From: Mariannaea sp. PMI_226
Taxonomy: Eukaryota > Ascomycota > Sordariomycetes > Hypocreales > Nectriaceae
Length of the DNA: 64,000 nt
Direction: 5' to 3'
NCBI GenBank assembly: GCA_024336345.1
Contig: JANFOG010000020.1
Location: 424,400-488,399, forward strand
Position 1 is the first letter of the stretch. Every line of letters begins with the position of its first letter. The position numbers were made by a program, and so were the translations under genes. Of this stretch, positions 44,824 to 55,660 are shown piece after piece. Below the pieces are notes generated by a model, which was given only the letters and a program-made list of their open reading frames with translations, was not told where the DNA came from and ran no database searches.

Positions 44824-46251
44824 TTACCAAGATACATAAAATACCTCTGGCCCACGAGTTGCGAATAGAATTGCCCCATTAGGTATAAATTCAACATGGT
44901 CTACCCAACGCCACATTTCCCCTTGTCTCTTTGCCTTGGCGTTGAATGGGTCGGGCTTGATCGGCACTGATTGTAAATTCAGGACCACTTCCACTTCGTT
45001 TGTACACTTCCCTTTCGCATCGCTAGAAGGATCACTTTCTAAGATTTGCTTAAGCGGCTCGATAATGAGCTTTCCGGTGTCCAAGATGCAGACAAACTCA
45101 TCTCTATTTGTGCACTGTCTGTGGAAATCAAAGTAAATCTGGTTCGGAAACTGTGGCGAAATGATAAAGTATGGCGATGTCATAAGAGCATTCCGAACAA
45201 TGCTGCCATTGTGTACATCAATAAAGGTAAGTCTCGTTTGATGACCGGGATTTTGTAACGCAACCACTACTTTGAGCGCATGATGGTAGCTTAATTGCTT
45301 TACTTCTCGCTCAAAGTCAACCTTCCATATTGTAGAGAGAGACGGCAAAGAGATAGCGACGACGGAACTCTTTGTATAGCTCATATCGTATTTCCAGGGT
45401 GAACCAGAGACAGCCAGGATAAAACAGGATGGTGTTATAATAACCGGACTAGAGGACCAAAGCATGTCGAGGTCGACATCTGGCAAGGCCAGGTTTGTCT
45501 CGGTGCAATTAGAACTGGTATCAAGAGGGTAAAGACGTAACGGTAGATTAGGGTCGTTGCAGTATGTGGTTGAGGTAATAACTGACCCATCATCCCCAAC
45601 ATATAGAGGAAGATTGTAGCCAATAGGAAAAGTGGGGGGCACAATACGCCGGATTTCCGTAACACCTTGAGACTGAATCCGGTATAAAGCAGTTTGTTCT
45701 TGTTCTACAAACGTGACGGCAAGGTATGTAGATGAAGGCGATGTTGTGATATGGCGTATATTACCTAACCTAACTTCCTGTTGGATAACGCCGTTGGAGA
45801 TGGTGTATGTACGAATCGCAGCATCATGCTTCCAGTCTCTCCCTGAAAGGAAAGCGAAAGCGAAAGCGATAATGAGCAGAGAATGTTCAGCTGCGTAAAT
45901 ACATTTTGATATATGTAAAGTTGATGTTGGAAGTGGCGGCTCTAGGGTTGTAACAAAAGTAACTTTATCTGTATCAACAAACCAGACATTGCTGGCTGCG
46001 CCGAAACTGTCAATAGTAATGAAATAAGGGTACCCGTTAATTGACTTAAGGTTCTTCCAAGGGTCATTTGGGTGCTTGTTAAATTCATTAGGGAGCTGAT
46101 GGTAAAAGACTTGGCCACTCAAGACAGATAGGGTATTGGTGGCCGAACCCGAAGGTAAGTTGGATTTCTGGTGTTGCATGATGATAGGATTCGATGGACA
46201 AATAACTTGTTGAATAACTCGATTGGAGACAAAACGAGGTGCCAAACTCAC
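44824..46251 (-). CDS. Unidentified protein, 475 residues, intact
   Basis: A single uninterrupted frame in a neighbourhood where almost everything else is broken. I do not recognise a family. There is no signal peptide. One hydrophobic stretch (HSLLIIAFAFAFLSG) is probably a buried strand. Recurrent short beta-strand-like blocks with polar turns (HITTSPSSTYLAVTF, DVDLDMLWSSSPVIIT, VEFIPNGAILFATRG) would suit a WD40-like beta-propeller. This is inferred from pattern, not from a recognised domain. The base composition is close to that of the chitinase island rather than the RIP tracts. A LINE tail lies 35 bp past its stop and a solo LTR about 100 bp before its start. Confidence 0.6.
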   Translation of the reverse strand: MSLAPRFVSNRVIQQVICPSNPIIMQHQKSNLPSGSATNTLSVLSGQVFYHQLPNEFNKHPNDPWKNLKSINGYPYFITIDSFGAASNVWFVDTDKVTFVTTLEPPLPTSTLHISKCIYAAEHSLLIIAFAFAFLSGRDWKHDAAIRTYTISNGVIQQEVRLGNIRHITTSPSSTYLAVTFVEQEQTALYRIQSQGVTEIRRIVPPTFPIGYNLPLYVGDDGSVITSTTYCNDPNLPLRLYPLDTSSNCTETNLALPDVDLDMLWSSSPVIITPSCFILAVSGSPWKYDMSYTKSSVVAISLPSLSTIWKVDFEREVKQLSYHHALKVVVALQNPGHQTRLTFIDVHNGSIVRNALMTSPYFIISPQFPNQIYFDFHRQCTNRDEFVCILDTGKLIIEPLKQILESDPSSDAKGKCTNEVEVVLNLQSVPIKPDPFNAKAKRQGEMWRWVDHVEFIPNGAILFATRGPEVFYVSW

Positions 46252-46356
46252 GGTGGCAGGAGTAATAGAAATCTTAAGAGGCTTTAGGGAAAATATGTTA
46301 AGGTCAAACGAATAGCAAGTGGCATAGATTTATGGCCAATCAGTATATAACATTAC

Positions 46357-46584
46357 TGTTGCGACGAGGTCTGGTCCTCGGTACAGAAGACTTCCGGGTA
46401 CTTTGACCTGTATAGTATAACATAACCCCAAGGGTGACCGTAGGAGGGGGCCCGGGCACCCTTTCCCTATTAGGGGGGGTGTTCCGGACCAACATACCGT
46501 ATATAAACCCCTCAGCTAAGGTAGATAGACCTACGCAAGTCACTCATTGTCACACCTACTTTCCTGACCCTACGTGCCATGACA
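46357..46584 (-). mobile_element. Solo LTR, family B, copy 2
   Basis: On the minus strand it begins TGTCATGGCACGTAGGGTC, like the 32752-33000 copy, and has the same GAGGGGTTTATATA box. A perfect 5-bp duplication ATTAC flanks it (46352-46356 and 46585-46589). It lies about 100 bp upstream of the 475-residue gene, so it may affect its promoter. Confidence 0.8.
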
Positions 46585-46589
46585 ATTAC

Positions 46590-46939
46590 AAATAGGAAGG
46601 AGGAGAAACCTAGGCCCATATATGGGTAAGTGGAGGTAGGCTAAATTAGGGACCACTTGGTTAGGTATAATTAGGACTTGCTTATCAACGCTAAAGGTAA
46701 GAGGCATGGTGGACCACTCTTGAACATCTCCATTACGTCATCTCACTTAAGATTAGTAAACAATCTTGTATGTACTCCACTTGCTTGGATAGAGTGAAGG
46801 GATTACTATTCACCGTTCTGAACGCGTTTATAATCACATTAGGGCTTCACTACTTAAATCAGCTGCATTACACTAATGATTATTGGTTGTAATTGTGTCT
46901 TACAACTCTTAACTGTTCGCTTAGGGCGGAGTGAAGACA
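46590..46939. other. Spacer, no gene seen
   Basis: Nothing supported. Confidence 0.3.
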
Positions 46940-47470
46940 ACAAATAAATCAAATCAAATCGAGCCTTCAACTTGATTTGATTTGGTTAGAAAAAATCGAT
47001 TTGATTTGATTTGATTTGATTTGATTTGGATCGATTCGGATCGATTTGGATATTTGGATAGCCCACTTTTCTCCCACGACTCGATGCATCGATCCACGAT
47101 GTCCGCCAGGAGAGGGCCTCTCTGAGCTGTGACCATCTGCCCTGCGAGACTGAATATTCGCTCTTGCTCGGAAGACATCGCAAAAATTTAAAAGAGATCA
47201 ATTTGCATTTGCGGCAGACGTGGATACTTGACCATTTCGTGTAGTCTTCACTTTGCAATGGGCGGCACCAAGGCCAAAAAGCGAATGGCAGGTAAATTGG
47301 GTAAGTGCGAGCTCGGTTACCAAAATAGGCAAGATCTCGACGCAAAAGTGGGGCTCCCAGCCCTCCTGCCGCGAGCTCTGATTGGGCAATACGCTATCCA
47401 AATGAATTCAAATATCCAAATAAATCTGGACGTCCCGATTTGATTTGATTTGGATAAATTTGTACAGGTT
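46940..47470 (-). mobile_element. Degenerate hAT fragment with TTGAT-rich termini
   Basis: The minus-strand segment MSSEQERIFSLAGQMVTAQR followed by GPLLADIVDRCIESWEKSGL is the hAT C-terminal dimerisation motif. It is flanked by runs of (TTTGA)n, notably 46996-47030, and by ATTTGGAT words that recur at 47400-47460 in the opposite sense. The catalytic part is missing. It is probably a deletion derivative, and its exact ends are not fixed. Confidence 0.55.
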
Positions 47471-48069
47471 GTGGGACGTATTAAGACCTGAAAGCTGTCA
47501 CTGACCAAATGGTGGATACATATGTCAGCCCTACATAACTGAAGTCGTCTTGAAGGGCGCAGATCGTGCTTACATTGCCTCGCCTCATGTTGTGCTCCGT
47601 GGCTAGAGTGCATTTCCTTCGACCAATCTCACTTCAGTCGTCACACTTGATCGTTTCGGGAAGGTCTAGTTTGAACTTCCGTCTCCCCATGCCCTTTCTG
47701 AGGAACTCAGCAAAAGGGTTTTTGGCAACGCCCGTGGTTGCTCTTGACTCTGATTGGTTCCCTTTGTTCTGCCGCTCTAATTGGCTCTTCTAACTCTTTG
47801 CTTCTATTGGTAGTTGTAAATTTCCGTTTTTGGACGTTCATTCTCTCTTCTCTTTGGCTCCTATAACCTATAGAACCTGTGATCCTATTTGTTAAAGTAG
47901 GTCTTCAGTCACGAGATTTTCACGTGAGAGTTTTATGAAGCGAAAAAGAGGTGGAGAGTATTTATGTGTGCATGTGTATATGTGTGTATATGTGTGTGTG
48001 TGTGTATGTGGCGTACATGTGCGTGTGGCGTATGAATGTGTGTATTTGCAAGCTACTGATCTAAATTTA
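47471..48069. other. Spacer with TG-rich microsatellite
   Basis: 47960-48045 is a (TG)n/(TGTATG)n microsatellite. No gene is supported. Confidence 0.45.
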
Positions 48070-49894
48070 TTATGGAGTTTTATCTAGTAGGCCCTGATAG
48101 TGTCTAATTGTAGCTTTGCTTAACTGTTCCAATCTTGCTTCTGCATCAGCCATGTTTTTTGGCACTGAATTCTTGATAAAGTCCATTGGCCGAACAGGGG
48201 ACAGCAGCCTGATGCCATCTAACGATTTGCAACGTGATAGCTGCACGTATAAGCTGTATGGACAACACTTGCTGGGTTTGGCTTGTCCATTAGTGACAGT
48301 AACTCGAGTTCCCCGTAGCTCCAGCACTACCTGCGTAAGTGTTCTCCCTTGTACCTTGAAATCAGTGCAGGCAAAGCCAGGAGTGCAGGGTAGGCCTCTT
48401 CTAGAGACATCATGCTTCTGCCACGGCCCCAGCTCAAAGCTTTTAATTGTATACATCTTTGACTTCAGCAGTATTGTCCCAGGCGGCAGCCCGACAAATC
48501 GGAAATCCTTTGTCGTCTCTGATGCTAGCACAATTCCAGCAGGGGGCCCAAAGTGCAGGATTGTATTATCCGAGACACGATAGCCTGGGTATGCCTTGTC
48601 GATAATGACGTCTACTGCTGTATAGCTGGCGCCGTTTACAAACTTCAGACCCTGGCTCTGGTTATCGGTTACGACAACAGGCATCCCAGCAATGAATGTA
48701 AATATGCCTGGCACTTTTGCTGTGCTATCATCACCATGACCTAGCATTTTAAACGCCTCCTCCTCGCTCGGCCTGCCGTTGTTCCACTTGTGCTCTGACA
48801 GAAAGGTTCGCATAGGCTTGTCTTGGTGGTGGCAGAATGCTTTAGCAGCTTCCATGTTTAGATTCCACCGGTTTTTGTTAAGCGGCGTCACAACCGTGAT
48901 GCCACTCTCCCATGGGATCCTGCCGCCTTCCCGATAGCAGCCGTAGTTGAGGAACTGAAGATCGCTCTCGTCTTGAATCCCCTGTCGGATCCGCCTCAGC
49001 AGCCGCAGCAGCTCTGGATCCCCGGCGGCATGGACCTGTTCGTCAAGCATGATGACCGTAGTAAACTTGCTCCACAGGCGATGGCCACGTGCATTGATAT
49101 AGCAGATGTGCTATTGGCATCACCGCTGCCCTCGATTGCTACAATGGACCTGCCCAGTACGGGGCGGAACTGGTGAAAGTCGCCACAGAAGAGGACGATT
49201 GGGATGCCTCCAAAGTCCTTTGAGGAACCTCGAAGTCTGCAGAGCTGCTGGTTCATCATATCGAGCGTCCGCGCCGAGAGCATGCTGACTTCATCAACAA
49301 TCAGCAGGTCCCGCTCCCGCCATCGGGCGCTGGCAAGGCCATCAACATATCGGTCGACGTTCCTTGAGCTTTCGCTCCTGCCGCTGCCACCGCCACCGCC
49401 ATCTATTGGTATGCTGCATACGGAATGAATTGTAATGCCGTTGATCCGAGCCGCTGCGGTGCCCGATGTGGCCGTTACGAGCATGTGGTGTGCGATATCC
49501 TTGGAGGCAAACAGCTTGACAATTGCTTCAATAATGCGCGACTTGCCAGTACCGCCCTCGCCGCCAATAAACTGACAAAGCTGCGGAGCCTTGTCCTCGC
49601 CGCTGCTGCCGCTATTGTCCTCTTTTTGGATAATATCCATTTGCTGGCAGATGGAGAGAAAGGCTATAGTTTGCTTTTGGTTGAGAGTAAACTCCTTCGC
49701 CATCCTCTTGCCAGCCGCTAGAAAGGATGTTGATGGCCCAAAACGAACACACGTTGCCGGGCCTCTGCTGCGCACTTCGGCTGCACCTACGCCTGACTCT
49801 GGGAACCAGATGTTTTCCTCGCCGAATCCAGATAACGTTTGTTACACAGCAGCCTCATGGCTTGCCGTAACTGTTGGCCCTGAGCTCTGGAATC

Positions 49895-52800
49895 CAGTGA
49901 TCGGAATGGTCCGGTATGGTATGGTATGGAGGTCAAACCATACCATACCAGCGGCTTACATAATAACCAGTATGGTATTACTTGTAAGACCAGTAATACC
50001 GCCAAGACTGTGAAGGATGAGGTTGATTGGCCGAAGAAGTGCGAGGAAAGGAAACATATTTTAGTACTATTCACTGACTATATCGTTGTCACTCTCATTA
50101 TCCTCGCTATCACTATCCTCCTCAACATCGGGCTTTCCATACCAGGCCCGGAGACACTCACACGCCTCTATAATATCTGCCTTCAGTCTTCCGCGGCGAT
50201 CAACTATAGTAAGCTTTGCGCTACTGAAAAGACGTTCGCACTCATCCGACATAAGTGAGATCGCAAGCAGGTCCAGAGCGAAGCGAGCAAGATCTCTTTG
50301 GATGTCATAACGAGATAGCCAGTACGCAATGGCCTTATCGCAACCTGCCTCTTCGTCATGGAGCCGGTCGGTAGATATATATTGTTCATACAAATCAGTT
50401 GTAGAGACCGGCGGGTCTATTCGAATACGCTTGTGTTCCTTTTGGCGATCAAATGCTGGGTCAGGATCTCTCTTCTTCCTGACCGGTGGTAGTAACATCT
50501 CAACAGGGTACCTTCCCTTATACTCTGTCTCTTAGAGCTGCTTTACCGCCGATTGTGCGTTATTAAACCACTTCTGTTTTTCTTCGTCGCCTTGGAGAAC
50601 CCATTCTTGCCTGAACCATGCCCACTTTCGATATGGATTAAGTACTTGAGCTGTATAGTATGCTGGCGGAATATCAGTATCTTCAGGGAACCAATTCTGC
50701 CAATTCAATTGCTTGTTGTTGTAATACTCCTCGCACTTTGACCACGCGGCATCTGCGCAACTTTAGAGGTACGCCCAAGTGAAGTTATTGTTATTGTCAG
50801 TGTGGATGTCCTGGTAATGATCTTTGTCTCGTTAATTTCTCGAAGAAGGCAGTCCAAGGTCGAAAACCAGTCAGAGAGTGATGTCCTTTTCCCCTCAGAA
50901 AGCAGAGTTGCGGCATAGAAGTCTTTTAGAGCAAGCTCAATCTTTTCAAGCTCGAACCAGTGCTGTCCATCTAGTTTGAAGTTCGCAATCCCATGAGAGC
51001 CTTTCCCAAGTGTATGGCGAGCTGAGAAGATCTCTAAACATTCCCGAACATTCAATGCACGTGTAATCGAATGAAACCATGAATTCCAGCGTGTCGAGTT
51101 GTTCTGGATAAGCTCGAGCCCATCGAATTCAGAGAGATCTCCGCCGATAATGATTGAAGCAAACTCATCACGGCGTTGTGGAGTAAGCCTAATGTATCGC
51201 ACGAGGTTGTGGAGCCGACCTAAACATCCAAATTTTTTCCAGAGCTCTTCCACCTTCGCATAGTCTCCGCGTTGATAGTGCTTTTCAAGCTTTGCCAGAT
51301 ACTTCCCAGAATCCCGACCCATGAGGAACGCCTGACAGCAGAGATTGATAATGTGGCCCAAGCAACGCAGCCGACAATGGCGACGTTGTTTGGTTTTCAT
51401 CCATGGACAGAGCTCCTTGAGCATAAATTCAATAGCGGTATCATTTGTCGAGGCATTATCTAGCATGAAGTATCCAATCTGATCTCCGCCAATATCATAC
51501 TCTTTTAGCAATTCAAGAACAACTGATCCAAGATTCTCGCCAGTGTGTTCGCCGTATACACGTCGTATACCCAAAACGGTACTGTGTTGCTTGCTGGTAG
51601 TGTCGATCCACATGGCGACGACACCTAGAATAGCGTATGGGTTTGGCGAAGTCCAGAGATCAAAGGAGATTGAAATTCTACTCCGCGATCGCTGGAGGTC
51701 TTCTCTCAGCCGTTGCTTCTTCGACAGAAAGGCGTCCATAACCCATGTTCGAATAGTTTTCGCAGCCTTTGGTAGGTGGCTGAGAAGTGCCGGATTCAAA
51801 AAGAAGAGGAGTTCTCGGAAATACTGGTTTTCTACTTGGAAGAAAGCAATATGGCAGTACACAATCCAGCGAATTAGAAGCTCTTTGAACTTATCAATCG
51901 AGTCTTTCCAGAAGAAGGTATTAGTAGCAGCCGCGCTCTTCTGCTGCTCCAGGACAGACTTTCGTGCCCAACAATGTTTCTTGATACCACTCTGGGGATC
52001 AATCTGATGCTTGCGTTCAAGATGAGTTCTCACTCTAGAGGTGCCGTTGATAACAAATAGCTCTTGTTTGTACTTCCCAACCGCACACTCCTGGCAGTAG
52101 AATACCTCTTTGTCATCGCTGCCTTGAATATAACGAAGACCGTACTTCCATACATGTGATGGGCCAAGACGAGCTGTCTTCTTTGTAATCTTCGCGCGAT
52201 TCACGTATGTGATATGATCCTGTACAAACTCATCCGGAGGCTCAGGATACTGAATAGGAGTGTGCGGTGGCGTCGAGGAGGGTAATGTGGGAGCAGGCGA
52301 TGGCGTCGAGCGAGGTAATGTAGGAGCAGGCGTAGGAGTCTCAACGAAGATTGACGTCGAATGTGCAGTCAACAGGGACGGCGAAGTTGAAACTGGAGAT
52401 CCCATAATGATCGGAAGTTGGTTTTGTAGACTACGGCCATTTATTGGTACAAAGCATGAAACGTGTTTGGAGTGGAAGTAGCTATCTAAATACCTAAGGG
52501 CTGCGTTGAGAGCTGCTGCCTCTGCAAAGAGATGCGGCCTATCACCCAGATTGCAAACAGAACAAATCGAGGTGGCGTTTATCCAAATTGAATCAAATCG
52601 CAAACTCCAGATTTATTCGGATATCTGGAAATTTGGATTAGACATTTTATGACTGGTTTGATCCAATCACCGTTCCTAGAATTCGCCGTCACGTCAACAG
52701 ACCCTGAGCTGCCCCCTCTGGTTGGCTAGCTTGGTGTATATGAATTGCTTTTTCTACTTTACCTCGTTCTATTTTTAGCCCTTACCGGTATGACTTGGTA

Positions 52801-52903
52801 TACCGGTAATACCATGGTATTGAGAATTTCTTCAAACCATACCAAGTCTTGGCGGTATATACCATACCAAATACCAACTCATACCGGACCATTCCGATCA
52901 CTG
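49895..52903 (-). mobile_element. hAT transposon with perfect 8-bp target duplication
   Basis: A 3009-bp element. Its termini are perfect 24-bp inverted repeats starting CAGTGATCGGAATGG. The 8-bp duplication CTGGAATC lies at 49887-49894 and 52904-52911. Just inside both ends are dense direct and inverted copies of GGTATGGT and CCATACC, the usual transposase-binding clusters of hAT elements. It is inserted within a codon frame of the Helitron helicase, and its single gene is on the minus strand. Confidence 0.93.
50067..52603 (-). pseudogene. hAT transposase with BED finger, recently broken
   Basis: The reading from 52603 gives a Pro/Thr-rich N-terminus, a BED-type zinc finger (CQECAVGKY...RTHLERKHQ), and the hAT catalytic region with SISFDLWTSPNPYAILGV and YFMLDNASTND. 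A helical insertion with the CLGHIINLCCQAFLMG landmark follows. The dimerisation motif is MSDECERLFSSAKLTIVDRR. The frame is lost at about 50825 (1-bp shift), and two TAA stops follow (about 50763 and 50533), before the final frame 50067-50498. Otherwise the protein is nearly complete (about 840 residues if read through), so inactivation looks recent. Confidence 0.85.
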
Positions 52904-53376
52904 CTGGAATCCCTTGATGGTGCTCTGTATGTCCCGCGCGGCCGCGTTCTGCTGGATCACAATGGCCCGTAGCTGTTTCTGGTCTGGAAGCTCGAATCCG
53001 GAATAGATATGCCCTGAGAGGTTGACTTTCCTGCTGGCCTGCTCCGTCAGCCTGCTCTCGCAGAGGTCGGCGACGGAACGAAGGGATTCCTGCTGGAACC
53101 GGCTGAGCTCCTGGAGCATGCCCAATAGCTCAGCCGAGCCAGCTGTAGCCTGGTTGACACCAATTGCGCCGCGCACCACATCCATCAGCCTGGTCGCATC
53201 GCCGATGTTGTCCGCTCGATATCCTGGGCCCTGATGGCCCTCACAGTCACTCCCACCGTCTCCCATGTTGTGCAGGCCAGCCTCATCCCCTTGGAGCATT
53301 CCGTCTCCAGCAGATATTGCTCACTGCTTGGCATCACGTTTGGCATCCTCAACAGGAGGATTTGGAAACTATTCAC

Positions 53377-53574
53377 GCTATGAAATTAGTTGTTCTTGAT
53401 AAGTGAAAGAGCAGAAGGGTTGAGGTCATCTCTCAAGTGGGAACATTGTGCGTGGCTAATGCGATGAGATAAAAGTGACCAGGGAATAACAAAAATCAAG
53501 GTATGAGATAAAAGAGCAAGCAAAGGATGCCAGAAGTCAAGAATACAAGTTCACGAAGTTCAATGTCAGTTTGA
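53377..53574. other. Spacer between Helitron remnant and LINE
   Basis: No gene seen. Confidence 0.3.
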
Positions 53575-55660
53575 TTGATTGATTGATTATTCCTACACGG
53601 TTTCAGCCGCGTCTCCCGCAGCTATGTCCGGATAGGCAGGGCCCGGCGGCAAGCCGGGGCGGTCTCGGTCTAAGGTTGATCCGCCCCACTTCACCGTCTG
53701 ACTTGTTGAAAGAAAGGCGGCCATCTGTCCCCAGAAAATCCCTCCCTTTGCACTATAACCTCTATCTACATTAACTTTGGCGGGTTCCTGCTGATAGTGG
53801 TTTCATTTGCTCTATATGTAATAGGCGCTTGCGATGCTCTCGTTATGCAACAAGAGTGTCATGTTTTTGCGTCTGCGTACAAAACTCCCCCCAGTGCCGG
53901 TTCTTTCGTCGGCGCCTCACGCCGAGGGAATCGCCGGAGAGCTGACCTCCATGTCAGCTACGATACCTTCCTCCGCGTCTGGCTCCTCCTGTATGTTTGG
54001 TCAGACTCCTCTGAACCCTAGAGTCTCTGTGCGTTCGATGAATTGGATGGTCCTCTTGACCATGTCGCGCACATTGAGTAGTTTCCTTCTATCTCTGCAG
54101 CCTCCAAGTTCTTGCCACCGCAGGTTCCGGAAGGTCCTGCAGTGCAATAGAACGTGTTTGACGGTCTGGCGCCCCTCTTCGCAAGGGCAGTCTGGGCTCT
54201 CGATATGAGGTACTCGTCTTGCGAATAGGAAGTCCAGCAGGCCGATCTTCTCGGTGCGTAGCTGGACTAGCTTCGCGGATTGTTTCTTGCTCAGCTCTTC
54301 GTGGATGTCCAGAACCTTGGGTGTAGGCGGTGGTGTGTAGCGGTATGATGTTCTGCCCCGTGTTTCCTGTTCCCATTTTGCTTCCCACTTAGCTATTGCC
54401 CCTTTGTGTGCCCATGTCTTGACTGTGGTCCGTAATGTATGAAGGTCAGGTCGCGTCTCGGCCCTGGGCCCCGAACCGTGCTCTCTCCACCCCGTTGCTT
54501 CCTTCGCTGCTACATCGGCCCGTTCGTTGCCATATATGTTTTGGTGCGCCGGCACCCATCTGATCTCTACTTTGCGGCCGCTGTTATGGATCCTGTTGAT
54601 TGCTGTAACTATCTCTTGAAGAATGTACACTCCAGACCGGTGTCCAGGCTTGGCTGCTGACCGTATTGCTGCTTGGTTATCTGTATAGATCATGACTGTC
54701 TTTCTTGTACTGCCTCTATCCCATATCGACTGTGCTAGTTGGAGTGCAAGGCTGATGCCTTGAAGCTCGCCAGCATAGACTGTTGACATGTCTTCGTTGC
54801 CCATGTATTGATTTGCCACGGCTCCGTTGGTGACACATACCGCAGCAGCACCTGTCTCTCCGTTGATGCCACTGCCGTCCGTGTAAACACGAATGGCATC
54901 TGGCACTTTGAGGCTCTTATTGTGACTGGTGTTTGCTTCTTCCTTTGATCCCTCGATGAAGGTCCTGGGGCCCTTCCACCAGGGCGCTGTTGTATAGGGT
55001 AGTGCTGGCTCGATCTGTATGATGTTTGGGCCACTCTCTTCCCCTTGCACTAGTTCCTGTGTATGGTGTTGCGGGCTGAATCTCTGAGTATTGCACGGAT
55101 TGCTGCTGTAGCCGAGCCTAGCTAAGGCTTCTACGTTATGCTTCCATATCTGTTGTTTGATGGGCAGTGTGTGCGTTTCAATGTTCAGTGCTGGCGCCGA
55201 GGTCGCTCGGTATGCCCCCGTGACGGCCCTCAGTGCCCGCGCCTGAAGCCGTTCCAGAATGGTCAGTGTACGTTGTGAATACGGTTCCCTTGTATGGAAG
55301 TTTGAGTTAGACCAGGCCGAGCACGCATACATCTGTAGGATCACCACTCCCTTGAAGATCTTACGCATATCTCTCAAGCCAATGCCCCAAGTTGAGCTCC
55401 CCAGGCAACTTAGGGCTGTAATGGTCTTGGTTACCTTACGCTGTATCTGATCGACGTGAGGTTTCCAGGCCAGTTTTGTGTCCATAGTAAGGCCGAGATA
55501 TCTGCACATTCCTTCCGGCCGGACTGTCCCCCATGGTGTCTGCACTGGCTGGTCCATGTCAAACCTCCTTGCCCTAGTAAAATGCACCAACTGAAACTTC
55601 TTTGGGGCAAACACTGATGCATGTTTGGCAACTGGCTCGTTCATGCTAGCTGGCAATTTC
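53575..55660 (-). mobile_element. Tad-type LINE, 5'-truncated, with (AATC)n tail
   Basis: It reads on the minus strand from about 55660 to an AATC-repeat tail at about 53575-53589. It includes the ORF2 C-terminal part (54001-55656) and about 410 bp of 3' untranslated sequence whose end matches 44661-44788. Truncation falls just after the reverse-transcriptase catalytic box. No target duplication was resolved. Confidence 0.8.
54001..55656 (-). CDS. LINE ORF2 C-terminal part: RT thumb and RNase H
   Basis: The 551-codon frame is open throughout. It starts inside the reverse-transcriptase domain after the active site (FAPKKFQLVHFTR, then YLGLTMDTKLAWKPHV). RNase H is complete in its acidic residues: VYTDGSGING (D), YAGELQGISLAL (E), IYTDNQAAI (D) and GNERADVAAKEA (D). 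A C-terminal Cys/His knuckle CPCEEGRQTVKHVLLHC ends the protein. Without the RT core and endonuclease it cannot function as a retroposon. Confidence 0.8.
   Translation of the reverse strand: MPASMNEPVAKHASVFAPKKFQLVHFTRARRFDMDQPVQTPWGTVRPEGMCRYLGLTMDTKLAWKPHVDQIQRKVTKTITALSCLGSSTWGIGLRDMRKIFKGVVILQMYACSAWSNSNFHTREPYSQRTLTILERLQARALRAVTGAYRATSAPALNIETHTLPIKQQIWKHNVEALARLGYSSNPCNTQRFSPQHHTQELVQGEESGPNIIQIEPALPYTTAPWWKGPRTFIEGSKEEANTSHNKSLKVPDAIRVYTDGSGINGETGAAAVCVTNGAVANQYMGNEDMSTVYAGELQGISLALQLAQSIWDRGSTRKTVMIYTDNQAAIRSAAKPGHRSGVYILQEIVTAINRIHNSGRKVEIRWVPAHQNIYGNERADVAAKEATGWREHGSGPRAETRPDLHTLRTTVKTWAHKGAIAKWEAKWEQETRGRTSYRYTPPPTPKVLDIHEELSKKQSAKLVQLRTEKIGLLDFLFARRVPHIESPDCPCEEGRQTVKHVLLHCRTFRNLRWQELGGCRDRRKLLNVRDMVKRTIQFIERTETLGFRGV

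Larger units (their letters stand above)
48070..53376 (-). pseudogene. Helitron-type Pif1-like helicase gene, split by a hAT and frameshifted
   Basis: The minus-strand gene runs from about 53376 to 48070 with the hAT element (49895-52903) removed. The upstream part (52912-53299) ends STIKGFQ at the insertion, and the same frame continues after it. One TAA interrupts near 49853, and then comes FTLNQKQTIAFLSICQQMD. Walker A is GGEGGTGKS, Walker B is LLIVDEVSM, and motif III is LFCGDFHQFRPV. A 1-bp shift at about 49098 leads to the 48070-49050 frame, with FACTDFKVQGRTL and YVQLSRCKSLDGIRLL (motifs V and VI). This is the helicase half of a Helitron-like rolling-circle element. The Rep domain is not seen. 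It is inactive. Confidence 0.75.

Noticed and set aside
47960..48045. Possible telomere-like repeat near the Helitron
   Set aside because: The repeat is TG/TGTATG, not TTAGGG, so it is a plain microsatellite.
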